Below, one piece after another: positions 27,750 through 37,419 of a stretch of 64,000 bases of DNA. Both the position numbers and the translations under genes were made by a program. Position 1 is the stretch's first letter. Each line of letters opens with the position of its first letter. The stretch comes from Bacteroidota bacterium. Its GTDB lineage: Bacteria > Bacteroidota > Bacteroidia > Chitinophagales > BACL12. Below the pieces are notes generated by a model that did no database searches, was not told the origin of the DNA, and saw only the letters and a program-made list of their open reading frames with translations. The stretch covers positions 1 through 64,000 of the forward strand of contig JADKEK010000005.1 in the NCBI GenBank assembly GCA_016718035.1, in the 5' to 3' direction.

Positions 27750-27761
27750 AATCCTTTCCGA

Positions 27762-27769
27762 TATATTTG
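27762..27769 (+). promoter_or_regulatory. -7 box close to the malQ start
   Basis: TATATTTG ends 8 nt before the malQ ATG, so a transcript from here would have almost no leader. It would give malQ expression independent of the upstream amylase and gapN. No strong TTG element was confirmed upstream. Confidence 0.45.
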
Positions 27770-27777
27770 CTATTGTT

Positions 27778-29259
27778 ATGAAAAAACGCGCATCGGGAAT
27801 ATTATTACATCCAACATCGTTAGCCGGCAAATACGGCATGGGTGCTTTGGGTAATGAGGCTAAAGCTTTTATCGATTTTTTACATCTTGCCAAACAAACC
27901 TATTGGCAAATTTTACCGCTTGGGCCAACCGGTTATGGCGATTCCCCGTATCAGTGTTTTTCGAGTAATGCGGGTAATCCGTATTTGATAGATATTGATA
28001 CCCTGGTAAACGATGGTTTAATAACGGCTGATGATATTCCTGAGTTGGTTGTGGCTGATGATATCCGAATAGATTATGGCTCGGTGATAGACCACAAAAT
28101 GGGTATTCTAAAAACAGCTAAAAATAATTTTAAACCGGACGGCAATAACGAGTATACTTTTTTTCTTCAGGCTAATGCGCATTGGTTAAATGATTACGCC
28201 TTGTTTATGGCGTTAAAAGAAAAGTTTGATAAACGTCCATGGTACGAATGGGAAAACGATTATCGTTTGCGCAATCAAAGTGTGTTATTAAAAGAAACCC
28301 TTGCATTAAAAGACAGTATCGAATTTCAACAATTTATTCAATATGTATTTTTTAAGCAATGGAAGGATATTAAAAATTATGCTAACAGCAAAGGTGTTCA
28401 AATAATTGGGGATATTCCTATTTATGTTGCAATGGATAGCAGCGATACCTGGTGTAATCCCGAATTATTTCAATTCGACAATAATAAAAATCCGGTTGTG
28501 GTTGGAGGATGTCCTCCTGATTATTTCAGCGAAACCGGACAATTGTGGGGTAATCCGATTTTTAATTATCATAAAATGGAAGAGGATGGATTTGCGTGGT
28601 GGATTAATCGCATTCGCGCAAGTTTAGCCTTATATGATTATGTAAGAGTAGATCATTTCAGAGGATTTTCGGGATACTGGAGTATTCCATACGGAGAGCC
28701 AACAGCGGTGAATGGAAAATGGGTAGATGGTCCAGGTAAAAAATTATTTTATGCCATTAAAAATGCATTAGGCGATATACCAATCATTGCCGAAGACCTC
28801 GGTTTAATTACACCGGATGTAACTGAATTGCGCGACCATTTTAATTTACCGGGAATGAAGATTTTGCAATTTGCATTCGATAGTGCCGAATCCAACGATT
28901 ATATACCACATAATTATATTAAAAACTGTGTTGTTTACACCGGCACCCACGACAACGATACTGTTTTGGGTTGGTATGAAAAAGCAAAAGAAGCCGATCA
29001 AAAATATTTTCTCAACTATATCCACAGCAATGGCAGCGATATTTGTAAAGATTTAATTCGTGTTGCCTGGGCAAGTGTTGCCAATACAGCTATTATTCCC
29101 ATGCAGGATTTATTGCGTCTTGGCGGAGATGCCAGAATGAATTTGCCAGGAACAACCGTTAATAATTGGTTGTGGCGAATGAAGGCAGATGATTTAAAGT
29201 TGGAGTTAGCTGAAGAGTTAGCAGCCCTTACCAAACTTTATGATCGAATATCGAAATAA
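27778..29259 (+). CDS. malQ: 4-alpha-glucanotransferase
   Basis: GH77 amylomaltase of 493 residues acting in the cytoplasm: it transfers glucanosyl units between maltodextrins and releases glucose. The family motifs are all present: ILPLGPTGYGDSPYQ near residue 45, RVDHFRG with the nucleophile Asp292, IIAEDLG with acid/base Glu339, and GTHDNDT with the third carboxylate. Length is that of the short bacterial type, without the N-terminal extension of some MalQ proteins. No signal peptide. It lies 28 nt after gapN and probably shares that transcript besides its own -7 box. Confidence 0.96.
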   Translation: MKKRASGILLHPTSLAGKYGMGALGNEAKAFIDFLHLAKQTYWQILPLGPTGYGDSPYQCFSSNAGNPYLIDIDTLVNDGLITADDIPELVVADDIRIDYGSVIDHKMGILKTAKNNFKPDGNNEYTFFLQANAHWLNDYALFMALKEKFDKRPWYEWENDYRLRNQSVLLKETLALKDSIEFQQFIQYVFFKQWKDIKNYANSKGVQIIGDIPIYVAMDSSDTWCNPELFQFDNNKNPVVVGGCPPDYFSETGQLWGNPIFNYHKMEEDGFAWWINRIRASLALYDYVRVDHFRGFSGYWSIPYGEPTAVNGKWVDGPGKKLFYAIKNALGDIPIIAEDLGLITPDVTELRDHFNLPGMKILQFAFDSAESNDYIPHNYIKNCVVYTGTHDNDTVLGWYEKAKEADQKYFLNYIHSNGSDICKDLIRVAWASVANTAIIPMQDLLRLGGDARMNLPGTTVNNWLWRMKADDLKLELAEELAALTKLYDRISK

Positions 29260-29262
29260 ATA

Positions 29263-29907
29263 TTAAAACACCAACCCAATACTTAGCCCACCATCAAATA
29301 TCATTGGCGAGTCGCCAAAGTGTACGTGACTATATTTATATGACCTGCTGTTATACTCATAAAAGTATTCTGGTGGAACATTAGTTTCTTCTTTTGTCCA
29401 ATCACCGCCATAGCCTAAACCAAACCACAAATCGAATACAATTAAATCGGACAATATCCATTGACTTCCCATGCACAATAAAATATTAGCAGAAAAATCG
29501 GAACCGGTTACTTCACTCTCAATATTTTGGTTTGAAACAGGTTCATAATATGTATAATTGTAAGTGTATTGAAAATAATTGAGTAAAAACTGAGGTTTAA
29601 AATAAGGTCCGCGCATATCATTTTTTGGTAGCTCATCTTTCCTGAAATAATACCTAGGGCCAATAGAGGCATAACCACCCCCAAACGAAGTGTTAGAATA
29701 ATAATCGCCCAATTTCAAACCTATTAAACCTGCATCAATATCAAGCGAAGTAAAATTGGTACGAGGTAATTCTAATGAAAATCCAAAACATCCTGCAACC
29801 GGTGTAAAAAAATCATATTTTATTGCATAAGGAGCTTTATCTGCATCCTGACCTTTAGCTGTGATTGTGAAAATTACAACTACGAGTAATAGCGCATATT
29901 TTTTCAT
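29263..29907 (-). CDS. Putative outer-membrane protein, unknown function
   Basis: A 214-residue protein with a signal peptide (MKKYALLLVVVIFTITAKGQ). Its body is rich in Tyr, Phe and Gly in alternating patterns (FGGGYASIGPRYYF; LWFGLGYGGDW) and ends with the aromatic residue of a barrel strand (SIGLVF). This suggests a small beta-barrel of the outer membrane. It converges with malQ, with only 3 nt between the stop codons. No named family recognised. Confidence 0.65.
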   Translation of the reverse strand: MKKYALLLVVVIFTITAKGQDADKAPYAIKYDFFTPVAGCFGFSLELPRTNFTSLDIDAGLIGLKLGDYYSNTSFGGGYASIGPRYYFRKDELPKNDMRGPYFKPQFLLNYFQYTYNYTYYEPVSNQNIESEVTGSDFSANILLCMGSQWILSDLIVFDLWFGLGYGGDWTKEETNVPPEYFYEYNSRSYKYSHVHFGDSPMIFDGGLSIGLVF

Positions 29908-29953
29908 AGTGATGAATTTTATGCCCTAAAGTTACCTTAAAAAGTTAGAATAA

Positions 29954-31240
29954 TTACGCTGTTGCTCGTTTTTCTTTCACCAATCGCCACATAATAAAAC
30001 TCAAAAAGAGGCTTACTGCGCTTATCTCAAATATCAGGTCCTTGTTCTCTGCACTACCAATAAATTGCGCTATTAATAAACTTACAATGAGTTGCGGAAT
30101 TACAATACTCATATTGAAAATTCCCATAAATAAACCCATTCGCTGTTTATTCACTTTTTCGCTCATAATAGCAAAAGGCAGGCTTACAATTGCCGCCCAG
30201 CCTATACCTGCCAACGCCATGCAGCAGTAGAGTGCTGTAACACTATTGCCAATCCACACAATTAATCCATAAGCAATACTCATAATTAGCAAGCAGGTGG
30301 ACTGAACTGCAATGCGACCATATTTTTTAGTTAACGGCTCCAATACTATTGCCGGTAAAATCGCCCCTACGGCATTTAATATTAAAAACGAATAGCCGAT
30401 AATTTGACCGATTTTATTGTTTTGTGTTTCATCGAGCGATGCTGAGTCGTTTGTATTAAATAACATTTGTGAAGCATATGCAAACATAAAAACGAACATT
30501 GTTTGCACGCCAATCCATGAAAATGCATTAGCGAAATAAATTTTTATCAACTCATTAATTTCAGCTTTTTGTGTGTGTGCCTGCACATCGAGTGCATTAA
30601 TTTCTGCATTAGTTGTATCGGCCTGCAATTGTTTCGGTTCTTCAATAAAAAACACAGGAATTATGCTAAAAGCTAATACAATAAAAACACCTACGTAAAT
30701 CAACGTATAGTTGCTAAAATAGGCGCCTAAAAAATAGGCGGCAACTCCAAGTGTTCCGGAAACGGTTTGCATCCAGGTATACCCTTTTGTTCTTGCTTTA
30801 CCATCGGGAGTCACATCGGTAATAATACTTCTGGTAGGGTTAAAACCAAGATTTATCGCAAGGTCTAAAGTTGTAGCTACAGCCAGTGCAACCGGAATAA
30901 GGCTTTCTGCACCAAATAGCTTCTGAATAACATCTAAGTTGGGCAAACAAATCAGCATTAGCGCCGCAATTGTACCACCAATAATAATAAACGGCCTTCT
31001 TCTTCCACCCCAAAACCAGGCATTGTCCGAAACAAGTCCCACTAGCAATTGCATCACCAAACCCGCCAATGGTCCACTAGCCCAAACCAATCCAATTTCT
31101 TCTATTTTGAGATTGTATTTAGTAGATAAAATCCAGCTTAGGGCGCTTATTTGAACACATAGTGCAAAACCCATTGCTGTTGCCGGCATGGCCAGTATGG
31201 CATAAAATGAATTACTGAGTCGTTTTTGAATAGCTAACAT
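29954..31240 (-). CDS. MFS sugar transporter, SLC45/MalT-like
   Basis: A 428-residue protein with about twelve membrane segments. The loop after the second segment reads GLVSDNAWFWGGRRRPF, the conserved D-x-GRRRPF motif of the SLC45/GPH-type disaccharide-proton symporters. Position between malQ and another family member suggests maltose or maltodextrin uptake across the inner membrane. It is divergent from the gene at 31454, with a 213-nt intergenic gap in which I find no clear promoter box or operator. Substrate is inferred from neighbours. Confidence 0.8.
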   Translation of the reverse strand: MLAIQKRLSNSFYAILAMPATAMGFALCVQISALSWILSTKYNLKIEEIGLVWASGPLAGLVMQLLVGLVSDNAWFWGGRRRPFIIIGGTIAALMLICLPNLDVIQKLFGAESLIPVALAVATTLDLAINLGFNPTRSIITDVTPDGKARTKGYTWMQTVSGTLGVAAYFLGAYFSNYTLIYVGVFIVLAFSIIPVFFIEEPKQLQADTTNAEINALDVQAHTQKAEINELIKIYFANAFSWIGVQTMFVFMFAYASQMLFNTNDSASLDETQNNKIGQIIGYSFLILNAVGAILPAIVLEPLTKKYGRIAVQSTCLLIMSIAYGLIVWIGNSVTALYCCMALAGIGWAAIVSLPFAIMSEKVNKQRMGLFMGIFNMSIVIPQLIVSLLIAQFIGSAENKDLIFEISAVSLFLSFIMWRLVKEKRATA

Positions 31241-31453
31241 GTTGAAGAATTAGTTGTACAATGTTCGGATGAATAAGCAATAAATATACAAAAAGCCTTA
31301 ACGTGAGCAAGTTGTAAAATAAGAAAACAAGTGTAACTGACATTGCATATTGTAAATTTTACAAAAAGTGTTATCTGCCCATTTTATCGGGTGGCATAAA
31401 TTCAGATATATCCCTATCATTCCTTAAATTGCGACCAAATTAAACAGGACAAC

Positions 31454-32803
31454 ATGGAAAAGCCTCGCATGAGTTTTTGGCAAATCTGGAATATGAGTTT
31501 CGGATTTTTAGGAATACAGTTTGGGTTTGCCTTGCAGAATGGTAATGCATCATCAATTTTGCAAAACTTTGGTGCTGATATTCACCATTTGAGTTGGTAT
31601 TGGTTAGTAGCTCCTATTACAGGTATGATTGTCCAACCAATTATTGGTCATTACAGCGATAATACATGGACCAAACTTGGGCGCAGGAAACCTTACTTTT
31701 TGTTAGGCACAATTTTATGTTGCTTGGCGTTCGTGCTGTTACCAAATTCTGCATTTTTCCTTGCCGGTAAATCAGCCTTGTTAATAGGTGCGGGATTTTT
31801 AATGATTATGGATGCCAGTATTAATATTGCCATGGAGCCATTCAGAGCGCTTGTAGCGGATAACCTACCTGATAAACAACGAACATTAGGCTTCAGTATT
31901 CAAACTGTACTTATCGGTGTTGGAGCGGTTGTAGGTAGTTGGTTGCCATGGGTTTTAGCTAACTGGGCAAATGTTTCTGCTTCGGCACCCGATGGTCAGG
32001 TGGCCAACAATGTTATTTATTCATTTTATATCGGCGCAATTGTATTTTTTGGTGCTATTATGGTGACCATCATTTTTGCAAAAGAATATCCGCCAAAAGA
32101 ATATGAACAATATCATGGCAAACCACAAAAATCTAATAAAGGCATTTGGGAAATATTTTCCGATTTCAGTAAAATGCCAAAAACAATGAAACAGTTAGGT
32201 TTGGTGCAATTTTTTAGCTGGTTTGCTTTATTTGGCATGTGGGTGTTTACCACACCGGCAATTGCTCATCATATATATAATTTACCGGTTGATGATACTT
32301 CAAGCGATGAATTCAGGAAAGCCGGCAACTGGGTGGGAATTATTTTTGGGGTGTATAATTTAGTTAGTGCAATATATGCTATTTTTTTACCGGCAATTGC
32401 AAGAAAAATTGGCAGGAAATTAACGCATGCCATTTCATTAACTTGTGGTGGCGCAGGATTAATTTCGATGTTTTTTGCTAGTTCACCAGAAATGTTAATC
32501 TTTTCTATGATTGGCGTTGGTATTGCATGGGCGAGTATTTTAGCCATGCCATATGCCATTTTAGCTGGAAGTATCCCTGCAGGAAAAATGGGTGTTTATA
32601 TGGGCATATTTAATTTCTTTATTACCATACCACAAATAATAAATGGTATTGTTGGCGGACCAATAGTACATGCCATTTATAACGATAATGCCATTTATGC
32701 GATTGTTATGAGCGGAGTGTTTATGATTTGTGCAGCGGTCTCAGTTATTTATGTGCACGATGATGGTGACATCACTGCAATTAAAACAAAACCTATTGCT
32801 TAA
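31454..32803 (+). CDS. MFS maltose transporter, SLC45/MalT-like
   Basis: A 449-residue twelve-segment permease. The N terminus FWQIWNMSFGFLGIQFGFALQ and the loop IIGHYSDNTWTKLGRRKPYF match bacterial MalT-type maltose symporters, more closely than the divergent relative at 29954. It would carry maltose from periplasm to cytoplasm for MalQ. The C-terminal tail after about residue 435 is hydrophilic. The next gene converges, with adjacent stop codons. Confidence 0.85.
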   Translation: MEKPRMSFWQIWNMSFGFLGIQFGFALQNGNASSILQNFGADIHHLSWYWLVAPITGMIVQPIIGHYSDNTWTKLGRRKPYFLLGTILCCLAFVLLPNSAFFLAGKSALLIGAGFLMIMDASINIAMEPFRALVADNLPDKQRTLGFSIQTVLIGVGAVVGSWLPWVLANWANVSASAPDGQVANNVIYSFYIGAIVFFGAIMVTIIFAKEYPPKEYEQYHGKPQKSNKGIWEIFSDFSKMPKTMKQLGLVQFFSWFALFGMWVFTTPAIAHHIYNLPVDDTSSDEFRKAGNWVGIIFGVYNLVSAIYAIFLPAIARKIGRKLTHAISLTCGGAGLISMFFASSPEMLIFSMIGVGIAWASILAMPYAILAGSIPAGKMGVYMGIFNFFITIPQIINGIVGGPIVHAIYNDNAIYAIVMSGVFMICAAVSVIYVHDDGDITAIKTKPIA

Positions 32804-33895
32804 TTAAACAAAGTTTTTCAGGAATGGGGTTTTTTGCATTAGCGTAACAATACCCATTGTTATTGACGTAATTATTATTGCTGTAATAGGTATGGTAATT
32901 ACCGGTGCGGTTGTCATTGCAGGAGGGTAAATGCCTATTATGCCCATAAAAACACCTTCAAACAATTCGATAATAAGCGGGTGTAATAAATAAATACCAA
33001 AGGTTACGCTGCCTAAGTATGCCAGTAGTTTATATTTTTTTTCAGAGAAGTTGGCAAATGCTTTCATGGCATAATGTTCAAGCAAAATAAATGCGGCAAC
33101 CGCTTGCACAAATATGGCAGGTCTGTGATGAGATAAATAGAAAATATCAACTTTGTCATGCTGATTGGAATCCATCCAAACCAATAAAATATTTACGATA
33201 TAACTAACTGCAAATGTTATCCAGGCAATTTTAATTTGTTTGGCATTAAACTGATATTGCATTAAATAATATCCCAGTACATAAAATCCTAAATAAGAAG
33301 TAACTACTGGAATACTTAATCCAAGTTTAAATGTGGTATAATTATAAACAAGTGGTAAAAACACATTTGAAAAAACCCATAATCCTAGTAAATAATATAA
33401 ATCCTGTTTACGTAATACCGGAATAATTCTTCTTAAAAATGGTGTTACCAGGTACATACCAACAATCATATACAAAAACCACAAATGGTCATAAACCGGT
33501 CCTGTAAAAGGGTTTTTCATTACTGAATAAAGTGTGGACCATTCTACCCCACCTTTTAGATAATGGTGGTCGGCAATAATTTTAATTTCGTAAACAATTG
33601 TCCAAAAGACTAAAGGCAAAAGCACCCTCACAAAACGTTTCTTAAAAAATGAAGGGTAGGACTCTTCTTTCGAGAGCAACAAAGCGCCGCTGATCATTAA
33701 AAAAATGGGCACCCCAACTCTGCCGAAAGTATCGAAAATAAGACAGGTAATCCAAAAACCACTGTTTACATCGAGCTCACGCCATAGCCATGGAGTTGCT
33801 ACATGTAATTGTACTACCATAAATGTGGCAATAAATCGAACCAAATCGAAGTGAACGGCTCGTTTTCGTATCGGAATAGATTGGTCTTGCGTCAT
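32804..33895 (-). CDS. Acyltransferase family 3 (OafA-like) membrane protein
   Basis: Integral membrane acyltransferase of 363 residues that probably O-acylates an exported glycan. The motif FDLVRFIATFMVVQLH near the N terminus carries the family's conserved Arg and His; about ten membrane segments follow. I start at ATG 33895 (MTQDQSIP) rather than 33931, since the family fold begins just after it. A minus-strand TATATTTG box (33943-33936) lies about 40 nt upstream. It is not obviously part of the starch set. Confidence 0.82.
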   Translation of the reverse strand: MTQDQSIPIRKRAVHFDLVRFIATFMVVQLHVATPWLWRELDVNSGFWITCLIFDTFGRVGVPIFLMISGALLLSKEESYPSFFKKRFVRVLLPLVFWTIVYEIKIIADHHYLKGGVEWSTLYSVMKNPFTGPVYDHLWFLYMIVGMYLVTPFLRRIIPVLRKQDLYYLLGLWVFSNVFLPLVYNYTTFKLGLSIPVVTSYLGFYVLGYYLMQYQFNAKQIKIAWITFAVSYIVNILLVWMDSNQHDKVDIFYLSHHRPAIFVQAVAAFILLEHYAMKAFANFSEKKYKLLAYLGSVTFGIYLLHPLIIELFEGVFMGIIGIYPPAMTTAPVITIPITAIIITSITMGIVTLMQKTPFLKNFV

Positions 33896-34020
33896 GCTGA
33901 AAACGTAGCTGCCAGGCAGCCTGTTTAACACTCGGCAAATATACGATTATTAAATAGTTAACAATGTGCGCAGTGTTTATAACGCACCCCGGCAGTTTCT
34001 TGCCTTGAATACAGCCATTA

Positions 34021-34058
34021 AAAAAGGGAAACAACGCTTAATTTGCTGTTTCCCCTTT
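34021..34058 (-). terminator. Intrinsic terminator after the BNR-repeat protein gene
   Basis: An inverted repeat (AAAGGGAAACA 34023-34033 with TGTTTCCCCTTT 34047-34058) has one bulge and is followed on the minus strand by a T tract. It lies 29 nt after the stop codon at 34087. Confidence 0.7.
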
Positions 34059-34086
34059 ATTTCAAAGCTTAACCTGTGTTAAGTTG

Positions 34087-37000
34087 TTATTCAATTTTAA
34101 GTAAGCCGGAATTTTGTGTGCCAACCGCTGCGTTTATTTTATTTATTTCTGCAGGAACCATTTTTCGATAGGCACTTAAAAACACTTCAATACGCACATT
34201 TAAATCATCGTATTTTGTTATCATCGATTTAGTTGGACCGGTATCAGCCATTTGCAAAAAATAATTTAATCCTGCCAATTTCTCTTCCAACATAATTGGA
34301 AATTTTAAATTGTCTTCGTAAGCAAGAATTTTAGGATTTACCAACCCTTCTTCTATTGCCGTAAGGCTATCCAAAATCGGTGTTGCAATTGCTTCGAATT
34401 TTTCTTTTTGAGCCGGGTCTTTAATGCTTGCACTATGATCGTTTATTTGTTTGCGTAAACTTCTTATGGTAGATGTTGCTGCAGATATTTCATTTAATTT
34501 ATTGCAGATTTTTACATTTAAATCGAACTGTGCTTGTAACTCTTGTTGTGTAGATGGATTCCGCGGATCTTTTTTAATGTCAAATTTTTCTTCAGCAATA
34601 AGTGTATTGCCTTTATACATTTTTACCATATATTTTCCGGGCACAGCTAAGGGTCCTTGCAACGACGCATCGAATGTAGCACTAGTGTCACCTTTGGCTT
34701 CCGGATAACGCATATCCCAAACAAATTGATGCATCCCTTTAATTGATTTTAATTTTCCTGTTTCCCCTGCTTTTAAGTTGGGATAAAAATCGTCTTTTGT
34801 AGTAACTGGAGTTCGCTTATTATCATATAAATTAGAATAAGTAATAATTGAATCACCATCCGCTTCATAAAATGTTAAACGAATTTCATCGGTAATATTA
34901 TCCTTTAAAAAATAACGCACTTTAACACCAACGGGTTCATTTTCTCCACTTTGGTCGCTGACTTCACCGGAATTCCAATTGGGTCCCGGTGTTCTCCATC
35001 CTTCGTGAACCGGAAATAAATGTGCCGGTTTGTTGGTGATGTTTTTCCAATCTTCTGCCAATTGATAAATTGGTGTAATATCATCTAATATCCAAAAACT
35101 TCTTCCGTGTGATGCAATTACCACATCGCGTTCGCCTTTATGAATTTGTATATCAACAATCGGCGTTACGGGCATATTTAATTTTAACGATTGCCATGAA
35201 GCACCATCATTTACCGAAAACCAAACACCCGTTTCTAATCCTGCAAATAAAACACCTTTTTTATTTGGGTCGTTGCGCACGCATCTGTTATACATATTTT
35301 CAGGAAGGCCATCTGTAATTTTCGTCCATGTTTTACCATAATCATTTGTTTTATAAATGTATGGTTTCATGTCGTCAAGTTTATATCTGGTTGCTGAAAT
35401 ATAACAAGTAGCTGCATCGAAATGTGATGGCTCTACATAACTAATCATACTCCATTCCGGTAAATTAGCCGGAGTAACATTATTCCATGTTTTGCCATTA
35501 TCGTTAGATAAATACACTAAACCATCATCGCTTCCGGTCCAAATTACACCTGCCGTTACGGGCGATTCCTGTAATGAAAAAATGGTTGCATAATTTTCTA
35601 CGCCGGTATTATCTAAAGTAACCGGACCACCGCTTTCCTTTAATGTTTTCGGGTCGTTTCTTGTTAAATCGGGAGAAATAGTTTCCCAACTTACACCGCC
35701 ATCATAACTTCTGTGCACATAATTACTTGTAGCATATAAACATGTTTTATCGTTGGGTGAAAATATTATTGGGAAAGTCCAGTTAAATCGCATTTTTGCT
35801 GTGTTCGCTCCTGCACCATAATGTTGTTCAGGGTTAACCGAAATAATTCGATACATATCGGTATTTTCATTATAAGAAGAAAAAATACCATCATATTCAC
35901 CACCATACGTAATGCGAGCATCTCGCGGGTCGGGTACAATAAATCCGGCTTCACCACCGGCAACCCAACGCCAGTCGCTTTCTCCAATATCACCACCACT
36001 TGTGCGCGATTTTATTTTAATGGAAGAATTATCCTGTTGGCCGCCATATACATTATATGGAAATTCATTATCAATATTCACATGATAAAATTGTGCTGTT
36101 GGGATATCAATATCACTCCAGGTTAATCCATCGTTAAATGTAATTGTTGGTCCGCCATCTCCACCAATAATATAGTTGTTTGGATTTGCCGGATTAATCC
36201 ACATTACGTGATTATCCCAAGTGTTAGTTTCGGCGCGTGAAAATTCATGGCCACCATCAAAACTTCTCCAATATTCCACACTTAAAATATATAATTCATT
36301 TTCGTTTTGTGGGTCAACATATAAATTACTAAAATACCATGGGCGTTGAATTAAATCATTTTCCTGTGTATTTAAACTCCATGTTTCGCCGCCATCGTTG
36401 GAAGAATAAATACCGGCATTATCTATATTTTCAACAGCTGCCCATAAGTTTTGATTATTAACAGTAGAAATAGTAACAATAATTTTTCCCATTAATCCTT
36501 TTGGCATTCCGGGATTTTCAGAAATTAATTTCCATGTTGCACCCGCATCTGTACTTTTATATAATCCACTGCCTTTGCCGCCACTACTCAGTGAATATGG
36601 TGTACGAAATGCTTTCCACATGCTGGCATAAATAATATTAGGATTCGTCGGGTCAATTTTTACATCGGCACAACCCGTTGTGTCGTCATATCCTTTTAAT
36701 ATTAAACTCCAAGTTGCTCCGCCATCAGTTGTTTTATATAAACCTCTTTCTTTATTTGGTCCCCAATTATGCCCCTGTGCTGCAACGTAAACAATATTTT
36801 CATTTTGCGGATGAATAGCAATTGAACCAATAGCATAGGTTTCTTTTAATCCAATATGTTTCCATGTTTTACCGGCATCTGTAGATTTATACATGCCATC
36901 ACCAAAAGAGATATTTCCTCTCATTTCCACTTCACCCATCCCAACATATACTACATTAGGATTTGTTTGAGCAACCTCGACAGCTCCAACACTTGCCGAC

Positions 37001-37290
37001 CCAAAAGTGCTATCACTCACACTATGCCAGTCAACACCACCATCTGTAGTTTTCCAAAGGCCTCCACCAACAGCACCGGCATAATACACCTGGTTATTGT
37101 TGTACACTCCGGTAACTGCAATACATCTACCCGCCCTGAAAGGACCAATATTTCGCCAATGCAAACCGTCAAACAACGATTTGGGAATGGTAGAAATAGC
37201 CGGTGCGGTAGTTGTAGTTTTTTTTGATGTTTGAGCAAAAAGGGTGGTTGACCCAATAAAAAGGGCAAGTACGAGCAGTATTTTTTTCAT
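34087..37290 (-). CDS. Large secreted BNR/VPS10 (sortilin-type) repeat protein
   Basis: A 1067-residue protein with a signal peptide (to about residue 20). Repeated Asp-box motifs occur across about residues 50-700 (KTTDGGVDW, KSTDAGKTW, KTTDGGATW, SNDGGETW, SNDNGKTW), which fold as sialidase/VPS10-type beta-propellers. A C-terminal region (about 760-1067) contains a beta domain and a helical stretch. Such proteins are common in Bacteroidota and are often labelled glycosyl hydrolase, but no catalytic residues can be assigned here. A minus-strand TATATTTG box (37317-37310) lies 19 nt upstream and a terminator follows. It is flanked by, but not clearly part of, the starch genes. Confidence 0.85.
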   Translation of the reverse strand: MKKILLVLALFIGSTTLFAQTSKKTTTTAPAISTIPKSLFDGLHWRNIGPFRAGRCIAVTGVYNNNQVYYAGAVGGGLWKTTDGGVDWHSVSDSTFGSASVGAVEVAQTNPNVVYVGMGEVEMRGNISFGDGMYKSTDAGKTWKHIGLKETYAIGSIAIHPQNENIVYVAAQGHNWGPNKERGLYKTTDGGATWSLILKGYDDTTGCADVKIDPTNPNIIYASMWKAFRTPYSLSSGGKGSGLYKSTDAGATWKLISENPGMPKGLMGKIIVTISTVNNQNLWAAVENIDNAGIYSSNDGGETWSLNTQENDLIQRPWYFSNLYVDPQNENELYILSVEYWRSFDGGHEFSRAETNTWDNHVMWINPANPNNYIIGGDGGPTITFNDGLTWSDIDIPTAQFYHVNIDNEFPYNVYGGQQDNSSIKIKSRTSGGDIGESDWRWVAGGEAGFIVPDPRDARITYGGEYDGIFSSYNENTDMYRIISVNPEQHYGAGANTAKMRFNWTFPIIFSPNDKTCLYATSNYVHRSYDGGVSWETISPDLTRNDPKTLKESGGPVTLDNTGVENYATIFSLQESPVTAGVIWTGSDDGLVYLSNDNGKTWNNVTPANLPEWSMISYVEPSHFDAATCYISATRYKLDDMKPYIYKTNDYGKTWTKITDGLPENMYNRCVRNDPNKKGVLFAGLETGVWFSVNDGASWQSLKLNMPVTPIVDIQIHKGERDVVIASHGRSFWILDDITPIYQLAEDWKNITNKPAHLFPVHEGWRTPGPNWNSGEVSDQSGENEPVGVKVRYFLKDNITDEIRLTFYEADGDSIITYSNLYDNKRTPVTTKDDFYPNLKAGETGKLKSIKGMHQFVWDMRYPEAKGDTSATFDASLQGPLAVPGKYMVKMYKGNTLIAEEKFDIKKDPRNPSTQQELQAQFDLNVKICNKLNEISAATSTIRSLRKQINDHSASIKDPAQKEKFEAIATPILDSLTAIEEGLVNPKILAYEDNLKFPIMLEEKLAGLNYFLQMADTGPTKSMITKYDDLNVRIEVFLSAYRKMVPAEINKINAAVGTQNSGLLKIE

Positions 37291-37371
37291 AATTTGTGGG
37301 TCGTTATCACAAATATAAAGATTTGGGGCTTTGGGGGATTGTTAAGATTCAACAATTACTTAGAAACAAAT

Positions 37372-37413
37372 AAACCCTACTGCACAATATAATTAATTAG
37401 TGAAGTAGGGTTT
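37372..37413 (-). terminator. Terminator-like hairpin after the SusA-type gene
   Basis: AAACCCTACT (37372-37381) pairs with AGTAGGGTTT (37404-37413) around a 22-nt loop. On the minus strand the stem is followed by a moderately T-rich TTTATTTG run. It lies 6 nt beyond the stop codon at 37420. Confidence 0.6.
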
Positions 37414-37419
37414 TTGAAA

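Noticed and set aside
34087..37290. BNR protein as a sialidase
   Set aside because: Asp-box repeats are present, but no sialidase arginine triad or catalytic residues could be assigned.
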